Shown here one piece after another: positions 49,303 to 57,045 of a stretch of 64,000 nt of DNA (the stretch's first letter is position 1; each line of letters opens with the position of its first letter). Origin of the DNA: Burkholderia aenigmatica (lineage in GTDB: Bacteria; Pseudomonadota; Gammaproteobacteria; Burkholderiales; Burkholderiaceae); the NCBI RefSeq assembly GCF_902499175.1, contig NZ_CABVQC010000031.1, positions 1 through 64,000 on the forward strand, written 5' to 3'. The notes below the pieces were generated by a model. The model did not search any database, had not been told where the DNA came from, and saw nothing but the letters and a program-made list of their open reading frames with translations. A program made the translations under genes and the position numbers.

Positions 49303-49925
49303 CCGAACAGACGATTGAAACCATCCCGGCCGGCTACCGCAAGAACGCGCGGGGCCACCTGGTGCCCGAAGCCACGATCCGCGATATCGACCTGGAGCGT
49401 GACGGCCTGGTGCGCGAGCTGATCGTCGCCGTGAAGACCCAGCAGGCTGCGCTGCGCAAGCTGAAGGAACGTGCGTTCGGCGACGCCAACGCGTTCATTT
49501 CGCTGTCGGCCGACAAGTACGACGTGAAGATCGGTGGGGCCAAGGGCAACGTGACGCTGCATTCGTTTGATGGTGCGCTGAAGGTCGTCATCCAGCGCGC
49601 GGAGAACATGTCGTTCGACGAGCGCCTGCAGGCGGCGAAGACCCTCATCGATGAGTGCATCAACGAATGGGCGCGCGGAAGCGATCCGAAGATTCAGGTG
49701 CTGGTGCAGCAGGCGTTCGAGACGGACAAGGAAGGCAAGATCAACGTGGGCGGCGTGCTCGCGCTGCGCCGCCTGGAGATCACGGATGACAAGTGGCAAC
49801 GCGCCATGCAGGCGATCGGCGAGTCGGTGCAGGTCGTCGGCACGAAGACGTACATGCGCTTCTACGAGCGCGTCGAGGGCAGCGAGCAGTACACGCCCAT
49901 CAGTCTCGACTTCGCGTCGCTGTGA
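49299..49925 (+). CDS. DUF3164 family early phage protein
   Basis: A 208-residue protein of the DUF3164 family, widespread in Mu-like phages (examples near Mu Gam and GemA). Conserved-looking blocks are YRKNARGHLVPEATIRDID at the N-terminus, SADKYDVKIGGAKGNVTLHS in the middle, and LRRLEITDDKWQRAMQAIGE towards the end. The function is unknown; a role in DNA metabolism during transposition is guessed from its position. It is translationally coupled to the gene before it. Confidence 0.82.
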   Translation: MTEQTIETIPAGYRKNARGHLVPEATIRDIDLERDGLVRELIVAVKTQQAALRKLKERAFGDANAFISLSADKYDVKIGGAKGNVTLHSFDGALKVVIQRAENMSFDERLQAAKTLIDECINEWARGSDPKIQVLVQQAFETDKEGKINVGGVLALRRLEITDDKWQRAMQAIGESVQVVGTKTYMRFYERVEGSEQYTPISLDFASL

Positions 49926-49935
49926 GGGGCCGGCC

Positions 49936-50328
49936 ATGCACCTGCTCAACTTCCAGTTGCAGTTCGAACCGCTGATTGCCAGCGGCTACAAGCCCCACAC
50001 CATCCGAGCGAAACGTGCCGACGGCCGAGACCCGGAGCCCGGCGACGTGCTGCGTATGTACGTCGAGCAGCGCTCGCCACGTGCTCGGATCATCGCGCAG
50101 GAAGTCTGCGAATACGTGTCGGACATCCAGATTCTGCCGCCGCTCGGCGACCGCGTGCCGCAGGTGTTTGTCGGCGCTCGGTTGCTGGACGAGCCTGACG
50201 CGGAAGCGCTGGCCCGCGCCGATGGCTTCGACGGCTGGCGCGACATGGTGGCGTACTTCGCCGACCGGTACGGCCTGCCGTTCACCGGAAACCTGATCGG
50301 CTGGAACCGCACACCGTCGTACGTTTGA
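49936..50328 (+). CDS. ASCH-domain-like small phage protein
   Basis: A 130-residue protein. The N-terminal part (LNFQLQFEPLIASGYKPHTI, RAKRADGRDPEPGDVLRMYV) resembles ASCH-type folds, which bind RNA or modified nucleotides and are frequent in phages. ATG 49936 follows GAGGGGCCGGCC, 10 bases after the DUF3164 stop. The resemblance is by eye and moderately sure. A role in RNA binding or modified-base recognition would be an inference from the fold. Confidence 0.6.
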   Translation: MHLLNFQLQFEPLIASGYKPHTIRAKRADGRDPEPGDVLRMYVEQRSPRARIIAQEVCEYVSDIQILPPLGDRVPQVFVGARLLDEPDAEALARADGFDGWRDMVAYFADRYGLPFTGNLIGWNRTPSYV

Positions 50329-50389
50329 TTGCAGTAACGCCCGCCGCGAGCGCTTCGCGGCTACCTACCTCAACCAGGAGAACCACCTC

Positions 50390-50662
50390 ATGAACAAGTC
50401 GCAACTCATCGACGCCGTGGCGAAGAACGCCGAGCTGACCAAGGCCCAAGCCGCTCAATCCGTCGAAGCCGTGCTGAACGCAATCCAGCTCGGCCTGCAG
50501 GAAGACGGCGACGTGGCGCTGTCGGGCTTCGGCACCTTCGGAGTATCGGCGCGCGAAGCGCGCACTGGTCGCAATCCGGCGACGGGCGAGTCGATCCAGA
50601 TCGCCGCCAGCAAGGCCGTGAAGTTCAAGCCCGGCAAGGCACTGAAAGACGCCGTGAACTGA
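50390..50662 (+). CDS. HU-family histone-like DNA-binding protein
   Basis: A 90-residue protein of full HU length. The N-terminus MNKSQLIDAVAKNAELTKAQ, the DNA-binding arm with the GRNPATGESIQIAASKAVKF signature, and the C-terminal FKPGKALKDAVN all match HU/IHF. It bends and compacts DNA. Mu transposition needs host HU and IHF, so a phage-borne copy could make the transposome less dependent on the host. AACCAGGAGAACCACCTC precedes the ATG. A hairpin follows immediately, suggesting that the gene forms its own transcription unit or ends one. Confidence 0.93.
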   Translation: MNKSQLIDAVAKNAELTKAQAAQSVEAVLNAIQLGLQEDGDVALSGFGTFGVSAREARTGRNPATGESIQIAASKAVKFKPGKALKDAVN

Positions 50663-50668
50663 TGCGAA

Positions 50669-50688
50669 ACGCCCGCGCAAGCGGGCGT
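50669..50688 (+). terminator. Stem-loop after the HU-like gene
   Basis: ACGCCCGC (50669-50676) and GCGGGCGT (50681-50688) form a perfect 8-pair GC-rich stem closed by a stable GCAA tetraloop, 6 bases after the HU stop. There is no T-run; partial termination is likely. Confidence 0.6.
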
Positions 50689-50737
50689 CTATCCGGCGTG
50701 GTGGCCGGGTACTGATGATGCAGCCGAGGAACCCAAC

Positions 50738-51574
50738 ATGACGAAGAACGAACGGAACGTGACGGGCACGTACTCGCCGCAGCAGGTCGCCGCTGACCTG
50801 TTTCGCATTGGCGAGAACCCGAATCTGCCAGCGTGGCAATACCCGGTGCTGCAGCAGGCAATCGGCCTGTTGGCGGCCCCTGTCGAGCAGCCCGCAGTAG
50901 CGCCGAACGCGTGGCTGGATTGGGCTGTCGAGCGATGGGAAGCCGAAGTGAAGAACCGGCCGCTCATCAACGTGCACCGTCGCACGCTCGACGATACGTG
51001 GCGCCAGGTGATCCGCCATTGCGGCGGCGACGACGTGTCGCTGCTCGGGCCGCGGCATGGCGATCTGCTCGCGGCAAACCCGGTCAAGACGACCGAGCGC
51101 GATCCGGTGTTCAGCATCGACGATCTGGATTTCGAGCCGGACGGACAGCACGCCATCGCCGACATGGCGAACATCGGCTATGCGTTGCTCGAACAGATTG
51201 CGCGGATGGCGCCCGGCTACCACTGGAACGATTCGCCGGTCGAGATCGTCAGCGACCTCGTCAACGAGCGAGACGAAGCCCGCGCCTCCTCTGCCAACGA
51301 GACGAGTGTGGAAGTGTTCACCTATGCGACCAAGCAAGCGACTGCATGCGCGTCGTGCGGCGAGCAGAAGCACACGCCACTTCGTGTTGACCGGATGGGC
51401 GGATACGTCTGCTTGACGTGCATTGACCGCGAACTGGAGCGCTCTCTCGATCTGGCCAGCGACCAGCGTGCCGCCGTCGAATTCGCGCTCGGCGTGTGCG
51501 CGGGCCACGTTGCCGGCGAGCGGCACGTGTCGGCACTGGAATCGTTGCTGTTCGTCGCGCAGGAGGCACGATGA
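50738..51574 (+). CDS. Hypothetical phage protein with two CxxC pairs
   Basis: A 278-residue protein. A helical N-terminal half (SPQQVAADLFRIGENPNLPA) is followed, near residues 205-235, by two CxxC motifs (CASCGEQKHTPLRV and YVCLTCIDRELE) that should bind one zinc. Zinc-ribbon proteins of this kind often contact nucleic acid. It lies in the middle part of the early operon and overlaps the following membrane-peptide gene by 4 bases. No family is recognised. Confidence 0.65.
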   Translation: MTKNERNVTGTYSPQQVAADLFRIGENPNLPAWQYPVLQQAIGLLAAPVEQPAVAPNAWLDWAVERWEAEVKNRPLINVHRRTLDDTWRQVIRHCGGDDVSLLGPRHGDLLAANPVKTTERDPVFSIDDLDFEPDGQHAIADMANIGYALLEQIARMAPGYHWNDSPVEIVSDLVNERDEARASSANETSVEVFTYATKQATACASCGEQKHTPLRVDRMGGYVCLTCIDRELERSLDLASDQRAAVEFALGVCAGHVAGERHVSALESLLFVAQEAR

Positions 51575-51738
51575 CGCCAGTTCGTTACGTCGTGATCGCG
51601 CTGTCTGCCGTTGGCGCTGCGGTCGTCATGGCGATGCTGCTCGACGGCTTGGGTATCGGCCACGTTCGCATCTACTTCGGTGCCGACCCGCTCGTGTGCA
51701 CCGTACCCACCGAAGCCTCGCGGGGAGTGACACTGTGA
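51571..51738 (+). CDS. Small phage membrane peptide
   Basis: A 55-residue peptide with one hydrophobic helix (residues 5-27, RYVVIALSAVGAAVVMAMLL). CAGGAGGCACG directly precedes ATG 51571, a strong ribosome-binding site. It overlaps its upstream neighbour by 4 bases and its downstream neighbour by 4. The function is unknown; early small membrane peptides can be host-takeover or exclusion factors. Confidence 0.6.
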   Translation: MTPVRYVVIALSAVGAAVVMAMLLDGLGIGHVRIYFGADPLVCTVPTEASRGVTL

Positions 51739-52058
51739 CTGACGTGAAAATCTTCTATGAGGTTGTCGACGGCGATGAAGTGGAAACCGTGCGCGGCGAT
51801 AGCATTCGACTGCCGTACACCGACGCTTCGTTCGGCATGCACGCGGACTGCGACACCTGGGGGCGCGTCGTCGGCTGGACCGTCACGCACCTGCTGTCCG
51901 GCGCACCGGTCGGGACGGGCCGCACGCGGGACGCGGCATTCGCAGCCGCCGTCGCGTACGTCGAGCAAAACAAGCCGCACCTCGCGTCGATGTTTGCGAA
52001 CGCCGCTCAGGCCCGTGTGTTACTCGAGCACCTGCAACGTAAAGCGGAGGCCCGCTGA
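51735..52058 (+). CDS. Hypothetical early phage protein
   Basis: A 107-residue protein starting at GTG 51735, coupled to the membrane-peptide gene by a 4-base overlap, with GGGGAG upstream. The N-terminal half looks beta-rich (TDVKIFYEVVDGDEVETVRG), the C-terminal half helical (AAFAAAVAYVEQNKPHLASM). No family is recognised. Confidence 0.6.
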   Translation: MTDVKIFYEVVDGDEVETVRGDSIRLPYTDASFGMHADCDTWGRVVGWTVTHLLSGAPVGTGRTRDAAFAAAVAYVEQNKPHLASMFANAAQARVLLEHLQRKAEAR

Positions 52059-52059
52059 C

Positions 52060-52500
52060 ATGGCGCTTTCCACAGATCCGTCGAAGCGCGACAGCCAGAT
52101 GGTTCGCCTGAAGGCGATGAAGGCCGGCATGAGCGAAGACCAGTACAAGGATTGGCTGCTGGCGCACTTCGGCGTGCGGTCGGCCACCGAGCTGTCGGCC
52201 AAGCAACGTCGCGAGGCACATGCACGGCTGCACAAGCTGCTCGACTCGATGAAGCCGCAGGCCGCTGCTGGTGCATGGAACGAACCGCAGCTGCGCAAGC
52301 TGTCCGCGTTGTGGGCGCAGCTCGCGGCGTGCGGCGCGGTGCGGGTGAACACGGCCGAAGCGCTGGAATCGTGGGCGACCGGTCGTATTCCGACGCTTGC
52401 CGCGCTGCGCTTCGCCCGCGCCGACCAGCTGCAGTATCTGATCGAAGCTGCGAAGAAGTGGTTGCTTCGCGTGCAACCTGATGCCGAAACGACCGCATGA
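52060..52500 (+). CDS. gemA: GemA-like regulatory protein (DUF1018)
   Basis: A 146-residue protein of the Mu GemA family. In Mu, GemA modulates host gene expression and DNA supercoiling. Recognisable blocks are LKAMKAGMSEDQYKDWLLAH near residue 18, SATELSAKQRREAHARLHKL near 42, and QLRKLSALWAQLAACGAVRV in the second half, followed by the RFARADQLQYLIEAAKKWL helix. AAAGCGGAGG lies upstream of ATG 52060. It overlaps the mor gene by 4 bases, the same gene pair and order as in Mu. Confidence 0.85.
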   Translation: MALSTDPSKRDSQMVRLKAMKAGMSEDQYKDWLLAHFGVRSATELSAKQRREAHARLHKLLDSMKPQAAAGAWNEPQLRKLSALWAQLAACGAVRVNTAEALESWATGRIPTLAALRFARADQLQYLIEAAKKWLLRVQPDAETTA

Positions 52501-52895
52501 ATACGCCGCCCCTCATCAACCGTGCTGCGCTGCCCGAGCTGCTGCGCGAACTCATCGACTGCGTTGGTGAGGCGGCTGCGTTCGCGCTGATCGACTGGCG
52601 CGGCGGCGCATATCTGTCGGTGCCCAAGCGCGTCGATCCGCAGCACATGCTGGTCGAGCACATTGGCCAGGTCGCGTTCGTTGCCCTGGTCGAGCGCGTC
52701 GGCGGCGAGACTGTCATGCTTCCGAAGAAGGACGCCGTGACGCGCCAGCAGCGGCACCAGATCGTTCGCCAGCTCCGCATGGAACGGCTCACGGTCGACC
52801 AGATCGCGATCCGCACCGGGTACACGATGCGCCGCGTGTTCCAGATTCTCGGCGAGCATCCCGCAGAACCGTCCAGCGGCGACCTGTTCGAGTGA
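52497..52895 (+). CDS. mor: Mor-family middle/late transcription activator
   Basis: A 132-residue activator. Mu Mor and C form dimers that bind DNA upstream of -10-only promoters and recruit RNA polymerase. The N-terminal dimerisation part (LRELIDCVGEAAAFALIDWR) and the C-terminal helix-turn-helix (IVRQLRMERLTVDQIAIRTG, then YTMRRVFQIL) fit the family. It is last in the early operon. The 213-base gap that follows holds direct repeats spaced by 21 bases, the probable target in front of the late genes. No separate C gene is seen in the window. Confidence 0.86.
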   Translation: MNTPPLINRAALPELLRELIDCVGEAAAFALIDWRGGAYLSVPKRVDPQHMLVEHIGQVAFVALVERVGGETVMLPKKDAVTRQQRHQIVRQLRMERLTVDQIAIRTGYTMRRVFQILGEHPAEPSSGDLFE

Positions 52896-52922
52896 TCGCC
52901 GCCCCCTCCAGCCAGACCCTTT

Positions 52923-53069
52923 TCAAAAAGCGCTGAAACGTCATCAAAAACCGCTGATGACCTGTTGGACGACTCTACGGTCGTCCGACCCCGCCAACGG
53001 CTCCTAGGCCGTTTAAATCCGTCTCCCTCCCACATCGCCACAGAGAACCATTTGCTTGTGAAATGGTTC
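52923..53069 (+). promoter_or_regulatory. Presumed late-operon control region
   Basis: TCAAAAAGCGCTGA (52923-52936) and TCAAAAACCGCTGA (52944-52957) are direct repeats with one mismatch, starting 21 bases apart. Two hairpins follow: GGACGAC/GTCGTCC (52967-52973 and 52980-52986), and GAACCATTT/AAATGGTTC (53045-53053 and 53061-53069) with a T6 run just after. The last looks like a terminator ending early transcription. The repeats could be Mor-type activator sites for the head operon starting at 53109. Confidence 0.55.
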
Positions 53070-53108
53070 ACCATTTTTTCCTGATCCGCGCCCCGCAGAC
53101 TGCGAGGC

Positions 53109-54263
53109 ATGGACAAGACCACTTCTCCCCAAGCCAAGGGCCTCGCCAACTGGATCGAGGTGTTTCGCGCCGGCAACCATGTTGCAGCTGACGGGCGACC
53201 GATCAGCTTCTCGCGCGCCGATCTCGACCAGATGGTCGCGAATCACGCGCTGGGCGCGGCGCCCGCCGTGCTCGGTCATCCGAAGCACAACGATCCGGCC
53301 TATGCCTGGACGGCCGAGCTGAAGCGCGACGGCGACCTGCTGTTCGCGCGCTTCGAAGACATCAACCCGCAGTTCGAAGCCGGCGTCGAATCCGGCGCGT
53401 ACCGCAACCGCTCTGTCTCTGTGTTCAAGGACCAGCAGCGCGGCTGGCGCGTGCGCCATGTCGGCTGGCTCGGCGCGGTCGCACCTGCGATCGACGGCCT
53501 GCGGCCGGTCGAGTTCGCGGACGGCCAGGAGTTTTTCGAGTTCGCCGCGCCCGGTGTCACGCAGCTCGGTTGGGGGCTTGAAACGGCTGCCCGCCTGTTC
53601 CGTGGCGTTCGCGAATGGCTGATCGGCGACCGTGGCCAGGACGTGGCCGATGCCGTGGTGCCCAACTGGCAGATCGATTCCATCGAAGAAGCTGCGCGTG
53701 CGGCAAACGACGTTGAGCCCGTCGTCGCAGCTTCCGCTTTTTCTCACCCCGGAGGTAACGACGTGACCATCACGCAGCAAGACCTGGACCGCGCGCGCCA
53801 GGAAGGCATGAACCAAGGCCGCGAAGCCGCAACCGCTGAATTCAGCCAGCGCATCACCGATGCCGATGCCCGTGCTGCTTCCATCGAAAGCGAACGCCGC
53901 GCCGAACGCATCTCGACGCAGATCGCAGGCTGGGTCAAGGAAGGCCGCGTGCTGCCCGCCGAACAGTCCGGTCTGGCCGAGTTCATGGCGCAGATTGAAG
54001 CCGGCGGCCAGTCGTTCGAATTCGCCGCCAGCAACGGCACCGTGAAGAAGACGCCCGCGCAGTGGTTCGCCGAGTTCATGTCGGCACGCGCGCCGGTCGT
54101 GAAGCTCGGCCAGCGCGACACCGGCGATGCGCAGGCCGACGTCAGCGACCCGCAGGCGATCGCCAATGCCGCGCGCGAGTTCATGACCGGCCAGGCCGCC
54201 AAGGGCATCACGGTGTCGTATGCCGACGCCGTGTTGCACGTCAGCAAGACCGACGCCCACTGA
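53109..54263 (+). CDS. Prohead protease / scaffold (Mu gpI family)
   Basis: A 384-residue protein. The N-terminal half is the prohead protease (FRAGNHVAADGRPISFSRAD, ALGAAPAVLGHPKHNDPAYA, then RNRSVSVF), with His and Ser as probable catalytic residues. The C-terminal half is a helical scaffold (EGMNQGREAATAEFSQRITD, then AERISTQIAGWVKEGRVLPA). Within the gene, GGAGG at 53751-53755 and an in-frame GTG at 53763 would allow separate synthesis of the scaffold half, as gpZ in Mu. It is the first gene of the rightward late operon. Confidence 0.87.
   Translation: MDKTTSPQAKGLANWIEVFRAGNHVAADGRPISFSRADLDQMVANHALGAAPAVLGHPKHNDPAYAWTAELKRDGDLLFARFEDINPQFEAGVESGAYRNRSVSVFKDQQRGWRVRHVGWLGAVAPAIDGLRPVEFADGQEFFEFAAPGVTQLGWGLETAARLFRGVREWLIGDRGQDVADAVVPNWQIDSIEEAARAANDVEPVVAASAFSHPGGNDVTITQQDLDRARQEGMNQGREAATAEFSQRITDADARAASIESERRAERISTQIAGWVKEGRVLPAEQSGLAEFMAQIEAGGQSFEFAASNGTVKKTPAQWFAEFMSARAPVVKLGQRDTGDAQADVSDPQAIANAAREFMTGQAAKGITVSYADAVLHVSKTDAH
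53763..54263 (+). CDS. Scaffold protein from internal start (Mu gpZ-like)
   Basis: A nested in-frame product of 166 residues (starting with TITQQDLDRARQEGMNQGRE after the initiator). The start GTG 53763 has a near-perfect ribosome-binding site, GGAGG with 7 bases spacing. It falls exactly at the boundary between the protease and scaffold halves. Mu encodes its scaffold the same way from inside the protease gene. Coordinates are inferred from sequence; expression is not proven. Confidence 0.65.
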   Translation: MTITQQDLDRARQEGMNQGREAATAEFSQRITDADARAASIESERRAERISTQIAGWVKEGRVLPAEQSGLAEFMAQIEAGGQSFEFAASNGTVKKTPAQWFAEFMSARAPVVKLGQRDTGDAQADVSDPQAIANAAREFMTGQAAKGITVSYADAVLHVSKTDAH

Positions 54264-54297
54264 CCGTTTTCCCAGACCTCCCAGACCGAGGAACGAC

Positions 54298-54654
54298 ATG
54301 CTGACCAACAAACGCATCCTGATTTCGAACTACGTTGCAGCCACTGCGATGGGCGCGCATCTGCTCGCCGCATATGGCGATGCGGACGATCACGCAACGG
54401 CGCCGACCGGCGCGGCCGGCGAGAAGCTGCTGGGCGCCACGACCGATGTTGGCGCTGCCGCAGGCGAGCGCATCGACGTCGTGCTGCTTGGCCCGACGCC
54501 GGTGGTGTACGGCGCGGCCGTCACGCGCGGCGACCGTATCAAGGCCGACGCCCAGGGACGCGCCATCCCGGCCGCCGCAGGTGACGCATCGATCGGCGAA
54601 GCGCTGCTGAGCGGCGTTGTCGGCGACATCGGCTCGGTCCTCATCGGTCGCTGA
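54298..54654 (+). CDS. DUF2190-like capsid decoration protein candidate
   Basis: A 118-residue Ala/Gly-rich, beta-strand protein (ATTDVGAAAGERIDVVLLGP, then YGAAVTRGDRIKADAQGRAI and GEALLSGVVGDIGSVLIGR). Its length, composition and position between protease and major capsid genes suit the DUF2190/gp33-type head-stabilising proteins of Mu-like and lambda-like phages. ATG 54298 is preceded by GAGGAACGAC. Confidence 0.7.
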   Translation: MLTNKRILISNYVAATAMGAHLLAAYGDADDHATAPTGAAGEKLLGATTDVGAAAGERIDVVLLGPTPVVYGAAVTRGDRIKADAQGRAIPAAAGDASIGEALLSGVVGDIGSVLIGR

Positions 54655-54705
54655 TCGCGACGATAACCGGCCACCCTCTCGAATCACTCTTTACCGGAGC
54701 TATCC

Positions 54706-55653
54706 ATGCCCAGTCCGTTTCCGATCGATCCGCAGTTGACCGCCATTGCAGTGATCGTGCGCAACCAGGCGATGATCGCCGATCAGGTTTTGCCGCGCAC
54801 GTCGCCGCTCGCGAAGACGCAGTTCGCATACCAGTACTACCCGCCGGCCCAGCAGTTCACGGTTCCGGACACGAAGGTCGGCCGGCGCTCGCAGGTCAAC
54901 CAGGTCGAGTTCAACGGCGAGCGCCTGCAGGCCGAGACCGAGGACTACGGCCTGGATCATCCGCTGCCGCAGACCGACATCGACAACGCGCCGAACAACA
55001 CGAGTCTCGAAGCGCTCACGACCGAGATGCTGGCCGGCCTGATCCTGCTGGATCGCGAAATTCGTGTGTCCCGTACGGTCTTCGATCCGGCGACATACAA
55101 GGGCAATGCGGAGAACGTCTCGGCAACCGATCGTTTCGACAACCCGAACAGCGATCCGCTGGAATTCCTGCTCGACGTGCTCGACCGACCGATCATGCGC
55201 CCGAACGTCGCGGTGCTCGGTCAGTCGGAGTGGCGCGCGCTGCGCACGCATCCGGTGATCGCGAAGGCAGTTCACGGCAACGCTGGCGACAAGGGCGCAG
55301 CCACGCGCGAGCAGGTCGCCGAGCTGCTGGAGATCGACCAGATTCTGGTCGGCCGCGCTCGCGTGAACCTGTCGAAGCCGGGCCAGCAAGCCAAGATCGC
55401 GCCGGCCTGGAGCGGCGGCATGTCGCTGCTGTACCAGGACACCGCGGCGGCCAAGGTCGCCGGCGTGGTCGACGGCGCGAACGTGACGTTCGGCTTCACG
55501 GCCGAGTACGGCACGCGTATCGCGGGCGCCCAGTTCGACGATCGCATCGGCCTGCGCGGCGGTCGCCGCGTGCGTGTCGGCGAGTCGGTCAAGGAAGTCG
55601 TCTGCGCGCCGGAGCTGGGTTTCTTCCTGAAAGACGTCGTCACGCCGGCATAA
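54706..55653 (+). CDS. Major capsid protein (Mu gp34/gpT family)
   Basis: A 315-residue HK97-fold major head protein. Recognisable parts are the N-arm (QLTAIAVIVRNQAMIADQVL), the E-loop region (YYPPAQQFTVPDTKVGRRSQ), RPIMRPNVAVLGQSEWRALR in the P-domain, and YGTRIAGAQFDDRIGLRGGR near the C-terminus. Hundreds of copies build the icosahedral head. There is no obvious N-terminal cleavage domain; scaffolding is supplied by the preceding gene. It is the third gene of the late operon. Confidence 0.9.
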   Translation: MPSPFPIDPQLTAIAVIVRNQAMIADQVLPRTSPLAKTQFAYQYYPPAQQFTVPDTKVGRRSQVNQVEFNGERLQAETEDYGLDHPLPQTDIDNAPNNTSLEALTTEMLAGLILLDREIRVSRTVFDPATYKGNAENVSATDRFDNPNSDPLEFLLDVLDRPIMRPNVAVLGQSEWRALRTHPVIAKAVHGNAGDKGAATREQVAELLEIDQILVGRARVNLSKPGQQAKIAPAWSGGMSLLYQDTAAAKVAGVVDGANVTFGFTAEYGTRIAGAQFDDRIGLRGGRRVRVGESVKEVVCAPELGFFLKDVVTPA

Positions 55654-55727
55654 CAACCGCGAGAGAGCGCCAGCGACCCCGGCCGACGTGGATGTGCGGC
55701 GTCGGCCGGGTGCAGGCAGGAGAAATC

Positions 55728-56117
55728 ATGAGCGAGAAAACCTATGAAGTGCTGGAGCCCGTTCGGATTCATCGCAAGTCGCGTGCTGTGGGTGCGTTCG
55801 TTGATGCGCACCCCGATCACGTCGACGACCTGGTGCGCAGCGGCGTGCTGCGCGAAGTCGCTGACGCAGACGGAAATCGAGCGGCCGGCGACGGCTCGCA
55901 GCTCGAAGCCGACGCAAATTCCGGCACCGCGATGGACGCTTCCCAGTCGAGCACGTCGACTGGGGGTGAAGGCGCCCCGCAAGGTGGCGAAGGCACGAAA
56001 GAGCCGGTGAGCGAAGCCGCGAAAAGCCCCGTCGTTCCCCCCATCACGAAGTCCGCGAAGACCAGCTCGACGCGGCCTGCAGCGAAGCGCGGTGCTGCCG
56101 CGAAGGGCCGCAAATGA
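55728..56117 (+). CDS. Small phage protein with disordered Ser/Ala/Lys tail
   Basis: A 129-residue protein. A short folded start (KTYEVLEPVRIHRKSRAVGA, then HPDHVDDLVRSGVLREV) is followed by 80 residues of low complexity, acidic then strongly basic (STRPAAKRGAAAKGRK). AGGCAGGAGAAATC precedes ATG 55728. It lies between capsid and neck genes and overlaps the next gene by 4 bases. The Mu-like position (gp35) suggests a head-completion role, which is unproven. Confidence 0.65.
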   Translation: MSEKTYEVLEPVRIHRKSRAVGAFVDAHPDHVDDLVRSGVLREVADADGNRAAGDGSQLEADANSGTAMDASQSSTSTGGEGAPQGGEGTKEPVSEAAKSPVVPPITKSAKTSSTRPAAKRGAAAKGRK

Positions 56118-56617
56118 GCGCGTACGCCACGCTGACCGAGTATGTGCAGGAGTTCGGCCTGGAAGAAACCAGTCAGCTGCTGCGTGATGAGGAAAGTGAG
56201 CTGCTCACGCCCGAGTTACTGCGCGAAGGCGTCGCTGGCGAGTACGCGCCTGATCGCACCGACGATGAGCGTGCTACGTGCGACCGGGCGATGGCCCGCC
56301 TGACTTCCATGCTGGCGCAGTCCAGCCGGTTCATGGATGGCTATCTGCGCGCCAATGTGCGGCTTCCGCTGGACCAGGCTGACATCGACCAGACGCCGCT
56401 GAAAACCTGCTGCCTGTCGCTCACGCGCTGTTCGCTGCAGGACGACCCGGACAACGCGACCGAGCAGCAGGAAAAGCGCTGCAAGTACTGGAACGATTGG
56501 CTGCGCGATGTTTCGACCGGCAAGGTGCGGCTGCTGCCGCCGCCCGCCGCGAGCGGCCGCCGCGTGCTGTGGGGCAAGGTGCCGAGCGCCTACAACTGGG
56601 ATAGGTACGGGAAATGA
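56114..56617 (+). CDS. DUF1320 head-completion/neck protein (Mu gp36 family)
   Basis: A 167-residue protein of the DUF1320 family. Typical helices are present (YATLTEYVQEFGLEETSQLL, then ARLTSMLAQSSRFMDGYLRA, and LKTCCLSLTRCSLQDD). Proteins of this type act as adaptors below the portal. It is coupled by 4-base overlaps to both neighbours, and the order matches Mu gene 36. Confidence 0.85.
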   Translation: MSAYATLTEYVQEFGLEETSQLLRDEESELLTPELLREGVAGEYAPDRTDDERATCDRAMARLTSMLAQSSRFMDGYLRANVRLPLDQADIDQTPLKTCCLSLTRCSLQDDPDNATEQQEKRCKYWNDWLRDVSTGKVRLLPPPAASGRRVLWGKVPSAYNWDRYGK

Positions 56618-57045
56618 ACGGCGTTTCGGTGCAATGGGCATTCGACGACAGTTCGATCCGTCGTCACCTGGCTGCGATCGCTGGCGCGACGTTCGATCGT
56701 GTTCGCCAGGACATCGGCGAATACATGCTCGGTCAGATTCAGGATCGTTTCGACTATCAGCAGCTTTGGGACGGTTCGGCCATGCCGCAGTCGCGCGCGG
56801 CGACCGCGCGTGGTGGGAAGACGCTGATCGATACGACCCGGCTCTACAAGAGCTATGTCTATCGCCTGGTCAGCGGTGGGCTCGAAATCGGTAGCAACGT
56901 TGTGTATGCCCGCATCCAGCATGAAGGCGGCGATGCGGGTCGCGGCCATTCGGTGCATATCGATGCCCGGCCGGTGCTTGGTGTGAACGAGCGCGACGCC
57001 GACGTGATCGGCGACATGCTGCTCGACGCCGTGAGGATGATGTGA
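56614..57045 (+). CDS. Phage virion morphogenesis protein (Mu gpG family)
   Basis: A 143-residue neck or tail-completion protein. The family pattern is clear: an N-terminal helix, then WDGSAMPQSRAATARGGKTL, LIDTTRLYKSYVYRLVSGGL, and NVVYARIQHEGGDAGRGHSV with the typical YARIHQ-type motif. It is needed to finish tail or head-tail joining in related phages. It overlaps the DUF1320 gene by 4 bases. Confidence 0.85.
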   Translation: MNGVSVQWAFDDSSIRRHLAAIAGATFDRVRQDIGEYMLGQIQDRFDYQQLWDGSAMPQSRAATARGGKTLIDTTRLYKSYVYRLVSGGLEIGSNVVYARIQHEGGDAGRGHSVHIDARPVLGVNERDADVIGDMLLDAVRMM

